This document shows, one piece after another, positions 16,265 to 23,943 of a stretch of 64,000 bases of DNA. Position 1 is the first letter of the stretch. Each line of letters begins with the position of its first letter. The notes under the pieces were generated by a model, which saw nothing but the letters and a program-made list of their open reading frames with translations, had not been told where the DNA came from and did no database searches. This DNA comes from UBA6059 sp964351595 (lineage in GTDB: Bacteria > Bacteroidota > Bacteroidia > Cytophagales > Cyclobacteriaceae): contig CAYGOT010000001.1 in NCBI GenBank assembly GCA_964351595.1, positions 1 to 64,000 of the forward strand, given 5' to 3'. Position numbers and translations under genes: made by a program.

Positions 16265-17377
16265 CTAGTCCAATCTAGGAAGGTTCAGTATGTAATTCGT
16301 GCTTCTTCCTCCTTCGCTAGATTCCAACAAAACCCCTTTTTGGACTAAATCTTGTATATCTCGTCGAGCCGTGTCACGATGCACTTTCATCATCTTCGCC
16401 CATTTGGAAGAATGTAGTTTTCCTACGAAATGACCATGTAGCTTGTTGATCATTTCAACCTGACGCTCATTGAATTGGCTATGCTTATGCAACTCCCAAA
16501 AATTAGCCTTGACCAATACCTTTGATAATGTCTGGTTGGTGTGTTCAAGTGCAGCCAACAGCCGCTCGAAGTACCAGACCAGCCATCCCGTGATGTCCAT
16601 ATCACCTTTCTGTGTAGACTCAAGTACATCATAGTAGGCGGATTTTGACTTCAATATCTGACCAGTGATGCTGTAGAATCGTTGTGTAGTTCTATCAGCC
16701 CTTGCCAATAGGGTATCCGCAATAGCTCGAGCTATTCTGCCATTCCCATCATCAAAGGGATGTATGCTGACAAACCATAAATGGGCTATTGCTGATTTAA
16801 TTACAGGCTCCATTGACTCATCAGTATTAAACCATTCGATGAACTGCTGCATTTCATTCTCCAGTATAGCAGCTTCAGGTGCTATATAGTGTACTCGTTC
16901 TTTTCCCATTGGACCAGATACGACTTGCATCGGGCCTTGCTGATCACCTCGCCAGTCACCTACCGTAATTTTGAACATACCGCTTCTTCCTGTCGGAAAC
17001 AGTGCTGCATGCCAGTCGCAAAGTCTTTCTTTACTAAATGGGGCGTCATAGCGCTGAGTGGCGTCCATGGTCATCTCCACCACGCCTTCCACATCCCGGC
17101 TTGCCTCCGGTAGTCCTGATATATCCATGCCGAGCCTTCTAGCTACTGAAGATCTTACCTGCTCTGGGTTCAATTGCTCTCCTTCGATGGCACTTGACTT
17201 TACAACATCTTCTGTGATCGTTTCGAGTACAGCTTCCTCTCTGAGTTCAAACCCTATAGCCTCCATCCGGCCTAGCAATCTGCCCTGCAGATCACGTGTT
17301 TTACTTACAAGTGGAAGCAAAACCCCTGTATCCCAGTTGAAATTGGGCCAATCATTTCTCTGATGGAAGTACTTCAT
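16265..17377 (-). CDS. Fic-domain AMP-transferase with own inhibitory helix and C-terminal winged helix
   Basis: A 370-residue Fic protein. The catalytic motif HPFDDGNGRIAR spans residues 206-217 with His206 intact, so the enzyme should transfer a nucleotide (usually AMP) to a target hydroxyl. An N-terminal inhibitory motif S-S-A-I-E-G at 61-66 fits class II autoinhibited Fic proteins, with Glu65 as the predicted blocking residue. The C-terminal 70 residues (KWAKMMKVHRDTARRDIQDL) form a winged-helix DNA-binding region. Two related palindromes upstream suggest that the protein, or a cognate regulator, controls its own gene. The target is unknown. Confidence 0.9.
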   Translation of the reverse strand: MKYFHQRNDWPNFNWDTGVLLPLVSKTRDLQGRLLGRMEAIGFELREEAVLETITEDVVKSSAIEGEQLNPEQVRSSVARRLGMDISGLPEASRDVEGVVEMTMDATQRYDAPFSKERLCDWHAALFPTGRSGMFKITVGDWRGDQQGPMQVVSGPMGKERVHYIAPEAAILENEMQQFIEWFNTDESMEPVIKSAIAHLWFVSIHPFDDGNGRIARAIADTLLARADRTTQRFYSITGQILKSKSAYYDVLESTQKGDMDITGWLVWYFERLLAALEHTNQTLSKVLVKANFWELHKHSQFNERQVEMINKLHGHFVGKLHSSKWAKMMKVHRDTARRDIQDLVQKGVLLESSEGGRSTNYILNLPRLD

Positions 17378-17380
17378 TAC

Positions 17381-17407
17381 TATTTGACGTAATATTTACG
17401 TCAAATA
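17381..17407. promoter_or_regulatory. Operator-like palindrome 1 upstream of the Fic gene
   Basis: TATTTGACGTAA and its perfect reverse complement are separated by three bases, a 27-base site with 12-base arms. It ends three bases before the Fic start codon and overlaps a minus-strand TATATTTG (17402-17409) that matches the -7 consensus. A protein bound here would cover the promoter and start region. Confidence 0.7.
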
Positions 17408-17433
17408 TATGATTAATTTGAAGGATATTGGGT

Positions 17434-17460
17434 TAATCGCCGTAATATATACGGCGATTA
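17434..17460. promoter_or_regulatory. Operator-like palindrome 2 upstream of the Fic gene
   Basis: TAATCGCCGTA and its reverse complement flank five bases. The core CGTAATATATACG differs by one base from the core CGTAATATTTACG of palindrome 1. The two centres are 53 bases apart, close to five helical turns. A further half-site GCCGTAA lies at 17473-17479. Confidence 0.65.
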
Positions 17461-17520
17461 TAATTGTTATTTGCCGTAAGGAGCCCAGATTAGGACGAGT
17501 GAGCGACTCGGTACATCGAA

Positions 17521-17976
17521 CTACTCTTCATAGATATCAAATTTTGCAGAGAAAGCCTTCATCAATTCCTTATCAGCAAAATCATCCTGGCTCATGGTGG
17601 AAAGCTGTTCTAAAAAGACATCAAACTCTCCATTTTTGAATATAGTAAGCATCTTCCCACCTTCCTTGCACCTGGCTTCATGCCACACATTGGGTGGAAC
17701 GGTGATGGTATCTCCCTCACGAAGTATGATGGTCTCATCATCAAAAATGAGCTCAAGCTCACCTACGAGCATATAGAAGACCTCCGTCATTATTTTATGA
17801 TGGTGCCTCGCCAAATGGAAGCCTGGCTTCAGGGTATCCTCTATTAAACACAGTTCTCCATTCGTTTGTCGCGACGAAAGCTTTACGAAGCAATGATCCT
17901 GGGAGTAATTGTAGTTTTCGCCCTTGCCCTTTCTTATGAGTTCCTTTGATTCCATCATGATATTAAAATAGCCCAT
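17521..17976 (-). CDS. Single-domain cupin protein
   Basis: A small cupin of 151 residues from ATG 17976; an internal Met-Met at residues 7-8 (17958) may be the true start, giving MMESKELIRKGKG. The first cupin motif carries His58, His60 and Glu65 (HHHKIMTEVFYMLVG) and the second has PPNVWHE with His99, so all four metal ligands are present. It is probably a metal-binding enzyme or sensor of unknown substrate. It lies upstream of the Fic operators on the same strand, and its stop is about 60 bases from palindrome 2. Confidence 0.82.
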   Translation of the reverse strand: MGYFNIMMESKELIRKGKGENYNYSQDHCFVKLSSRQTNGELCLIEDTLKPGFHLARHHHKIMTEVFYMLVGELELIFDDETIILREGDTITVPPNVWHEARCKEGGKMLTIFKNGEFDVFLEQLSTMSQDDFADKELMKAFSAKFDIYEE

Positions 17977-18306
17977 TACTGTTTAGCGGTAAAGCAACGG
18001 CTGGTATTTCTGTGGCTTTTTTGGTCAGACTTGTAGAACAGATTGCATGATCGCACCTATATCTGCAAGTTGATTGAACAACTCATTTAGGCTTTTTGTT
18101 CGGCTATCGAAAAACGTTAGACTAAAACAGGTTTTAGTGCTTTTTTGAATAGCTGGAGTCACAAGCGGAGCTCGCCATTGGGGGACTCAAATTTGGGTTC
18201 GAAAAGGAGAAATAAAAATGACTACTAATAGCCGGATAAATATAGCTTGGTATTAGAAAATAATAGATGACAGCTTTTAACAAGGATTGTCAAAACGTAT
18301 TGACAG
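17977..18306. other. Intergenic stretch, no gene seen
   Basis: These 330 bases have no convincing open frame. A T-arm-like GGGTTCGAA at about 18195-18203 is not part of a foldable tRNA. Near 18272-18308 there are two AGCTGTCA-type copies and a short TGTCA/TGACA inverted pair just after the end of the methyltransferase gene, which could be a weak 3' hairpin. Confidence 0.5.
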
Positions 18307-19056
18307 CTATGATACTAAATCATTCTTATACCAAATTCTGGGTAGAGTGATGCTTTCATTTTGAGTATTATCGCGATCCAGCTTATGTGGAAAATCGTTT
18401 ACGAATTCAATAGTTTCAACATAGTCTTTCCTTAAAAAGGTGATTTCTACGAAGCGAGGAATGTCAACCTCGAATTTAGAAACTATGCCTCCTCCATTGT
18501 TGGGGTGGATATGAACACAGATGTGTGTATCTAAAATCTTGTTAAACACTGGTTGAGCAAAACGAAAAAATGTCGGATTCCATAGTTGCGGTAGGCCATG
18601 AAATTCAATAACCATCACTCTAAATCTTTTAAGAAGACTTTGTGACATATTTATGAATGAAATGTATTCCCCCCATTCGATATCCATTTGGAGCAGCAAT
18701 TCAGATTCAACGGGTAAACCACTAGACTCAACCCAATCGTCCATTGTGATGTATTCGTCATTGGTCACACATCCAATGAACTTTTTAATAAAGGAGTACT
18801 GCCTTTTTGGGACATTGAGGTTAGGACTTTCTACGGACTTATCGGCCATAAAAACCCTAATATTACGCTCGATGCAGTCTAATTCAAACTGGCTCATGTT
18901 ACTAACGCCAGGTGAAAAGCAAGCTACTATACCATCCAAGATATCCGGAACCAAGTATCCACCGTCGTGATTTGAACCTAGTCTAATCAATTCAAATTCA
19001 GTTTTACGGGGGTGCAAGCTTTCAATCAATGAAAGAATCTGTTCTTTAGTGACCAT
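18307..19056 (-). CDS. FkbM-like methyltransferase family protein
   Basis: A 249-residue protein resembling the FkbM/Methyltransf_21 group. The N-terminal LGSNHDGGYLVPDILDGIVACFSPGV region fits the substrate/SAM-binding start. The motif LLQMDIEWGEY matches the family's LKMDIEGxE, except that Gly is replaced by Trp. FRVMVIEFHGL follows as expected. The unusual Trp in a normally invariant glycine position makes activity uncertain. The substrate is likely a glycan or lipid, but neighbours give no clue. It is flanked by non-coding and repeat-bearing DNA. Confidence 0.65.
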   Translation of the reverse strand: MVTKEQILSLIESLHPRKTEFELIRLGSNHDGGYLVPDILDGIVACFSPGVSNMSQFELDCIERNIRVFMADKSVESPNLNVPKRQYSFIKKFIGCVTNDEYITMDDWVESSGLPVESELLLQMDIEWGEYISFINMSQSLLKRFRVMVIEFHGLPQLWNPTFFRFAQPVFNKILDTHICVHIHPNNGGGIVSKFEVDIPRFVEITFLRKDYVETIEFVNDFPHKLDRDNTQNESITLPRIWYKNDLVS

Positions 19057-19156
19057 TAGACAAGTATATTAAATAGTACCAAGACTGATTAGTTAATTGA
19101 TGCCCAGCTTCATAGTTAGCAACAAATCCTAAACAAATACCCTCCGAAAAATGGCT

Positions 19157-19187
19157 CGTGTTTAGCTGCGCAACTACGCCAATTGGG
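19157..19187 (+). repeat. Direct repeat copy A
   Basis: Contains TTTAGCTGCGCAAC followed by CGCCAATTGG, matching the copy at 19387 with one base inserted or lost between the two blocks and a few changes. The two copies flank about 200 bases that include a GC-rich inverted repeat. Confidence 0.7.
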
Positions 19188-19207
19188 TTAGGACTCCCCT
19201 CCTGGAG

Positions 19208-19238
19208 CCTGCCTGCCGAATTCTAAGGGTCAGGCAGG
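19208..19238. repeat. GC-rich inverted repeat
   Basis: CCTGCCTG at 19208-19215 and CAGGCAGG at 19231-19238 form a perfect 8-base stem, flanked by CCCCTCCTGGAG and GGGGCTGGGG stretches. Such C-rich/G-rich pairs are common intergenic repeats in Bacteroidota; that family link is recalled, not checked. Confidence 0.6.
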
Positions 19239-19386
19239 GGGCTGGGGCGGTCCGCCGATGCGGTGGGTGCAGACCATAACAAACCCAAATCACCCGCATA
19301 CCGGTACAGCTCTGCCAGGGACTATGAAGTCAGAAAAGGATTATTGGATGTGGTTTTTTGCTTGATTAATGATGGCAAGTCAGGCA

Positions 19387-19418
19387 CGCGTTTAGCTGCG
19401 CAACGCGCGCCAATTGGA
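19387..19418 (+). repeat. Direct repeat copy B
   Basis: Second copy of the TTTAGCTGCGCAAC / CGCCAATTGG motif, 230 bases from copy A. It ends just 11 bases before the end of the small membrane-protein gene on the minus strand. Confidence 0.7.
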
Positions 19419-19429
19419 GTTGCTTCAAA

Positions 19430-19705
19430 TCAATAGACGACAATCAAATAGAAAAGAAATATTCCGAGAGCAATAAGCAAGGCAATCACAACTCCTCGAT
19501 CCCAATCTTGCCTTATCTTTTTTCTTTTAAGATCAGCCTTGAATGCCTTAAATTCTGGCGGGGACATTTTGTTGTATCTGGGAACCGTCCTGTCTTCAGG
19601 ATACAATTCAGCTATTTCCTTGGCACCTTTTCTTTTGCTGATCTGACTCTTCAGCCGATGGTACTCTTTCTGAAGATTAGCTCCTGCTCCGAATCCAAAT
19701 GGCAT
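19430..19705 (-). CDS. Small single-pass membrane protein (hypothetical)
   Basis: A 91-residue protein I do not recognise. It has a charged, mostly helical N-terminal two thirds (KEYHRLKSQISKRKGAKEI, then FKAFKADLKRKKIRQDWDRG) and one C-terminal membrane helix, residues about 71-90 (VVIALLIALGIFLFYLIVVY). It would be tail-anchored with most of the protein in the cytoplasm. It stands alone between repeat DNA and a lipoprotein gene on the same strand, so no function can be inferred. Confidence 0.6.
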   Translation of the reverse strand: MPFGFGAGANLQKEYHRLKSQISKRKGAKEIAELYPEDRTVPRYNKMSPPEFKAFKADLKRKKIRQDWDRGVVIALLIALGIFLFYLIVVY

Positions 19706-19791
19706 TTTTTTGTCTTGTAATGAAAGTCTTGATCAATTAAATGAGTTGATATACTAAGTTACAAACTCTGGATTGAAGGTGGAATCCATAC

Positions 19792-20580
19792 TCAGTTCGT
19801 TTTGGTAATTATTAGACTATTGATCGCCGATATTTTCTCTTGGTATTGAGGTTTTGAACTGAACTCATAAGCTTGATTCTTTGTGTCCGTGCCGATATAA
19901 TAAATATTCACACCACGTTCAACAAAGTATTTTTCCAGTTTATGCATTCCATTGATCTTTCCTGTCTTGAAAAGAGAGTCAGGAACTAAAGCATAATATT
20001 CCAACGGAACGTAGTTTTCAATTGGAAACCAAATGAATTCATTCATTCCTTGTCCCATATAGTTTTCAAGATTGTTTCGAGTAAATAAGTGCCAGTAATC
20101 ATTTGATTCAGGCAGTTGCTTGAATGCTGTTAATGCTGAATCTTTGCCATAAAGTATGGCTAGTACTTCATATCTCGAAAGATTACCATTGAGAATTGAA
20201 TCTGCATTATTCTCAAGTAAAAAGCGATAGTGCTTGTTTGCAGAATCTTGCAGCCCTGACCTTTCAAGACTCAGTCCGTAATAAAGGTTACAATAAGAGA
20301 ATTTATCAGAATCGAATAATTGATTAAAAAGCCTAATTACCAGACTGTCATTCCTCGCATTAAATTCATGATTAATCTTTCGAGTTAATCCGAATGTATT
20401 TAGCGAATCTATTGAGTACAGGCTATCCACAAGCGTGATGTGTTTTCTACCAAACTTATGAATAGACTCCAGACTATCAATTTCATCGATTAATAAAGAA
20501 ATCGTTTTACTTCGGTCTTTTTTTGGTTCGGAGCATCCTAATAAAAGAAGCGATATTAAAATTGTAAACGTAACCTTCAT
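19792..20580 (-). CDS. Lipoprotein of unknown function
   Basis: A 262-residue exported protein with a clear lipobox (ISLLLLGC, Cys16). The mature part is rich in Asp, Ser, Leu and Tyr and has helical repeats resembling TPR-like pairs around residues 95-135 (YYGLSLERSGLQDSANKHY), but no named domain can be assigned. It is a single gene, 86 bases upstream of the small membrane-protein gene on the same strand, and divergent from the AddAB-type genes. Confidence 0.7.
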   Translation of the reverse strand: MKVTFTILISLLLLGCSEPKKDRSKTISLLIDEIDSLESIHKFGRKHITLVDSLYSIDSLNTFGLTRKINHEFNARNDSLVIRLFNQLFDSDKFSYCNLYYGLSLERSGLQDSANKHYRFLLENNADSILNGNLSRYEVLAILYGKDSALTAFKQLPESNDYWHLFTRNNLENYMGQGMNEFIWFPIENYVPLEYYALVPDSLFKTGKINGMHKLEKYFVERGVNIYYIGTDTKNQAYEFSSKPQYQEKISAINSLIITKTN

Positions 20581-20711
20581 TATGGCACTATTAGTAATTG
20601 ATGAATTTTGATTTAGGCCTAACTACTAGAGCGCATTAAAATACCCAATAAATATAGAATTGAAAAATTCCGAAAAATTGGTGAATGACTGATTTGGGTT
20701 CTCCCAACTTC

Positions 20712-20740
20712 TTTGACTCGACGAATATGTGTTAGCTTTA
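20712..20740 (+). promoter_or_regulatory. Candidate promoter for addAB
   Basis: TTTG at 20712-20715 and TAGCTTTA at 20733-20740 match the Bacteroidota -33 and -7 boxes (one mismatch in the latter) at 17-base spacing. Transcription would begin only a few bases before the ATG at 20749, implying an almost leaderless message, which lowers confidence. Confidence 0.35.
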
Positions 20741-20748
20741 GTAGACCC

Positions 20749-23700
20749 ATGACCACTTCAACACTACAGACCTCCCAAGCCCCCTTCCAAATCTACAAGT
20801 CCTCTGCGGGCTCGGGAAAGACCTATACCCTGGCGAGGAATTATGTGAAGCTGAGCCTGCAAGCCCCGGATTACTTTAAGCATATATTGGCGGTGACCTT
20901 CACCAACCGTGCAGCGGAGGAAATGAAGAGCCGCATCCTGCTTTTCCTACAGAAGATGGCACAAGATGATCATGCGCTCGTAGCAGAGTTGGCTGAGGAA
21001 TTGGGGCAAAAGGAAGCCTGGATTGTGGAGCGATCCGGGGTGGTGCTCAAGCGGCTATTGCATGAGTATTCGTTCTTTGCGGTCACGACCATCGACACTT
21101 TCTTTCATCGGATCATTAAGACCTTCACTAGGGAGATTGGCCTGCAAGGGGGCTTCCAGATCGAGATGGATGTGGATCGCGTACTGGATGAGTCGATCAA
21201 TGCCATGTTCGAGACCTTGCAGGACGACAAGCAACTCGCCAAGTGGCTGATTCGCTTTTCAGAAGAGCGGCTGCTGGAGGGCAAGTCCTATGATATCAAA
21301 GGTGAGATTGCCAGACTGGGGATCAAGCTCTTCAGCGAAGAGTACAAGCGCCTGGGACTGGATCTGGCCGATGAGATGGACAAAGCGCAGCTCTTAACTA
21401 TCCAGAAGCAACTCAACGCCACGCGCCATGCTTTCCTGACGGAGATGAAGGCCAAGGCGAACCAGATCGTCAACAGCATCACACAGGCAGGGTTCGATGT
21501 GAATAGCTTTGCCTATAAGAAGGGGGGTATTGCAGGCTACATCTATAGTCTGGCCGGCGGAGAGGTAAAGGAGCCAGGCGCTCGTGTACTGGCGGCTATG
21601 GAGGATGCTGAAAAATGGTACAGCAAGACCGACCCGCAGAAGGAGGTGATCCATCAACTGGTGGTGGACAAGCTGCTCCCTCAGTTGCTCGATTTGCAGC
21701 AGTACCTACAGGAGCATGCCAAAGACTACTATACCGCACAGGAGCTGAGTCGCTATCTTTTTACCCTCGGTATTCTCCAAAACCTTGCAGAGAAGATTGC
21801 CCATTTTCGCGATGAAAATGAGGTCATTCTCATCTCCGATCTCCCTGACTTCCTGCAGGGTGTCATTCGTGATAACGATGCGCCGTTCATCTACGAGAAG
21901 GTCGGCAATCGCTATTACCATTTCCTGATCGACGAGTTTCAGGATACCTCCGGCTTCCAGTGGGAAAACTTCAAGCCGCTGGTGCTCAACAGTCTCGCGA
22001 GCGGCAACTTCAACATGGTGGTGGGGGATGTCAAGCAGTCCATCTATCGCTGGCGCGGTGGTGACTGGGAGATCCTGCTGCACAAGATCGAGCAGGATGT
22101 GGACCAGTCCATCCTCGAGGTGAAAAACCTCGTCAGCAACCGCCGGAGCTCGGGCACGGTCATCGATTTCAACAATAGCCTCTACACCCAGCTACCGCAG
22201 TTGGCGCATGCCGCTTTCGTCCTTGCGCTGGAGGGTATCGACCTACCGGAAAACCAGCGAACGGCCCTGCTCACCAAGTACGATCAGCTGCAGATGGCCT
22301 ATGGAGAAGCCTTCCAGGATAAGCCCGCGAAGACCAGTCCTACCGGAAATATCGAAGTGAACTTTATCGAAAAGGAGAAGGGCAGCAGCTTCAAAGAACA
22401 AACAACCGAGAAAGCCATCGAGCAGGTCCGGCGATTGCAAGATGCCGGCTATGGCTTATCAGAAATCGCCTTTCTGGTAAGATCCAACAGTGAAGCCCAG
22501 CACCTGGTCAATGCCTTTATGAAAGCCGGAGAGGCTGACAAGGGAGATGGATATCGCTATGATGTGGTATCTGCGGAGGCCCTCTATCTCAGAAATGCCA
22601 CGATCGTCAAACAGCTCATGAGCATCTTCAGGTATTTGCTCAATCATAAGGACAGGATTGCTTTGACGGAGGTGATTACGACCTATCTGGGCAAAGAAGC
22701 TCTGGATGGGGCGCTTGTAGCCAGTGTCACGCTTAAGGCGGACTCGGAGGAGCTACTTCCGGCAGACTTTATTGCCAGCAAGAACACCTTGCTGCGACTG
22801 CCGGTCTATGAGCTGATCGAGGAGTTGATCAGGATGTTTGGGTTGAATCAATGGACAGATGAAGTGGCGTATCTCCACGCTTTTCAGGATGCGGTGCTGG
22901 ACTTTAGTGGTACAGAGAAGGGCGACTTGCAGTCGTTTATGACCTGGTGGCAGTTAAGAGGCTACAAACGCACACTTCCCTCGGGGCAGGCCACTGATGC
23001 CATGGAAGTGTTGACCATCCACAAGGCCAAGGGATTGGAATTTGGTGTGGTGATCCTGCCGTTTTTTGATTGGACACTTGATCACGACACGACCTTTGAC
23101 AACATGATTTGGGTACATGACGAGCACATCACGCAGCAGCAGTCATTGCTGCCCTTGAAGTATACGGCGGCATTGCAATCCACCCATTTTGCGATGGACT
23201 ACCTGGCCGAGCAGTCCAACGCTTACCTCGACAATCTCAATCTGATCTATGTAGCGACGACCAGAGCAGAGCAGGTACTTTGGATCAACGCACCATTGCC
23301 GACCAAGCCGCAAGCACTCAAGACCACCGCGGATATACTCTACTGCGCGCTGGAGTCCGACCTCAAGGACAACCGGCTTCAGATCCGCCAACTGCCACAG
23401 CGATCCAACAAACCTGAGCTTACCAAGCCCACAGCGCCTGTCATCTTCCCAACCTCGTCCTGGCGCGAGATGCTCTCGATTCGCATTTCTGGTAAGGATG
23501 TCTTTGATGCGTCCCGCATGGATCAGATCTCTTACGGGCTGCTCGTGCATGAGATCCTATCGGAAATGGTGGTGCTATCCGATATGGAGCCCGCCCTGCA
23601 CAATCTGGGTTGGAAGTATGGCCTGAGCAAAGAAATTGAAGGAGAGGTGCGCGGACTCATGGCGGCCCTATGCGAGGATGCGATGATCCGGGACTGGTAC

Positions 23701-23943
23701 AGCGAAGGGCGTGCGGTACACAATGAAGTTGGGCTCCTGACCGCCAAGGGTGACCAGAAGCGACTGGACCGTGTGATGATCGATGGACGACATGCGACGG
23801 TCGTTGATTTCAAAACAGGGCAGCCTAAGCCTGTAGATCAAAAACAGGTGCAAGGCTACATGGAGCTCTTGCAGGAGCTGGGCTATCAGTCAGTCGAGGG
23901 CTACCTCTATTATTTGGGCGATAAAAAGGCGGTGAAGCTATGA
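20749..23943 (+). CDS. addA: AddA-type UvrD-family helicase with C-terminal nuclease domain
   Basis: A 1064-residue SF1 helicase-nuclease that, with AddB, would process double-strand breaks. Helicase motifs are in order: SSAGSGKT (Walker A, residues 18-25), TFTNRAAEEMKSRI, DEFQDTSG, VGDVKQSIYRWRGGD, LTIHKAKGLEFGVVILP and LIYVATTRAEQ. Near the C-terminus a PD-(D/E)xK nuclease is visible (VVDFKTG and the following QVQGYMELL). The ATG at 20749 was chosen because the 12 residues before it are not protein-like and Walker A then sits at the normal distance. It overlaps addB by four bases. Bacteroidota AddAB enzymes are divergent, so the symbol is by role. Confidence 0.88.
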   Translation: MTTSTLQTSQAPFQIYKSSAGSGKTYTLARNYVKLSLQAPDYFKHILAVTFTNRAAEEMKSRILLFLQKMAQDDHALVAELAEELGQKEAWIVERSGVVLKRLLHEYSFFAVTTIDTFFHRIIKTFTREIGLQGGFQIEMDVDRVLDESINAMFETLQDDKQLAKWLIRFSEERLLEGKSYDIKGEIARLGIKLFSEEYKRLGLDLADEMDKAQLLTIQKQLNATRHAFLTEMKAKANQIVNSITQAGFDVNSFAYKKGGIAGYIYSLAGGEVKEPGARVLAAMEDAEKWYSKTDPQKEVIHQLVVDKLLPQLLDLQQYLQEHAKDYYTAQELSRYLFTLGILQNLAEKIAHFRDENEVILISDLPDFLQGVIRDNDAPFIYEKVGNRYYHFLIDEFQDTSGFQWENFKPLVLNSLASGNFNMVVGDVKQSIYRWRGGDWEILLHKIEQDVDQSILEVKNLVSNRRSSGTVIDFNNSLYTQLPQLAHAAFVLALEGIDLPENQRTALLTKYDQLQMAYGEAFQDKPAKTSPTGNIEVNFIEKEKGSSFKEQTTEKAIEQVRRLQDAGYGLSEIAFLVRSNSEAQHLVNAFMKAGEADKGDGYRYDVVSAEALYLRNATIVKQLMSIFRYLLNHKDRIALTEVITTYLGKEALDGALVASVTLKADSEELLPADFIASKNTLLRLPVYELIEELIRMFGLNQWTDEVAYLHAFQDAVLDFSGTEKGDLQSFMTWWQLRGYKRTLPSGQATDAMEVLTIHKAKGLEFGVVILPFFDWTLDHDTTFDNMIWVHDEHITQQQSLLPLKYTAALQSTHFAMDYLAEQSNAYLDNLNLIYVATTRAEQVLWINAPLPTKPQALKTTADILYCALESDLKDNRLQIRQLPQRSNKPELTKPTAPVIFPTSSWREMLSIRISGKDVFDASRMDQISYGLLVHEILSEMVVLSDMEPALHNLGWKYGLSKEIEGEVRGLMAALCEDAMIRDWYSEGRAVHNEVGLLTAKGDQKRLDRVMIDGRHATVVDFKTGQPKPVDQKQVQGYMELLQELGYQSVEGYLYYLGDKKAVKL

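Larger units (their letters stand above)
19057..19429. other. Non-coding, repeat-bearing stretch
   Basis: No gene is seen in these 373 bases. They hold two copies of a GTTTAGCTGCGCAAC motif and a GC-rich inverted repeat listed separately. Base composition of 19190-19260 is clearly richer in G and C than its surroundings, suggesting a repeat or remnant of a small mobile element. Confidence 0.6.

Noticed and set aside
18178..18210. Possible tRNA (T-arm-like GGGTTCGAA near 18195)
   Set aside because: No acceptor stem, D-arm or anticodon stem could be paired around it, so it is most likely chance.
19157..19418. Integron attC-like sites for the GTTTAGC...GCAAC repeats
   Set aside because: The sites do not fit the GTTRRRY / RYYYAAC boxes and no gene cassette or integrase is present.
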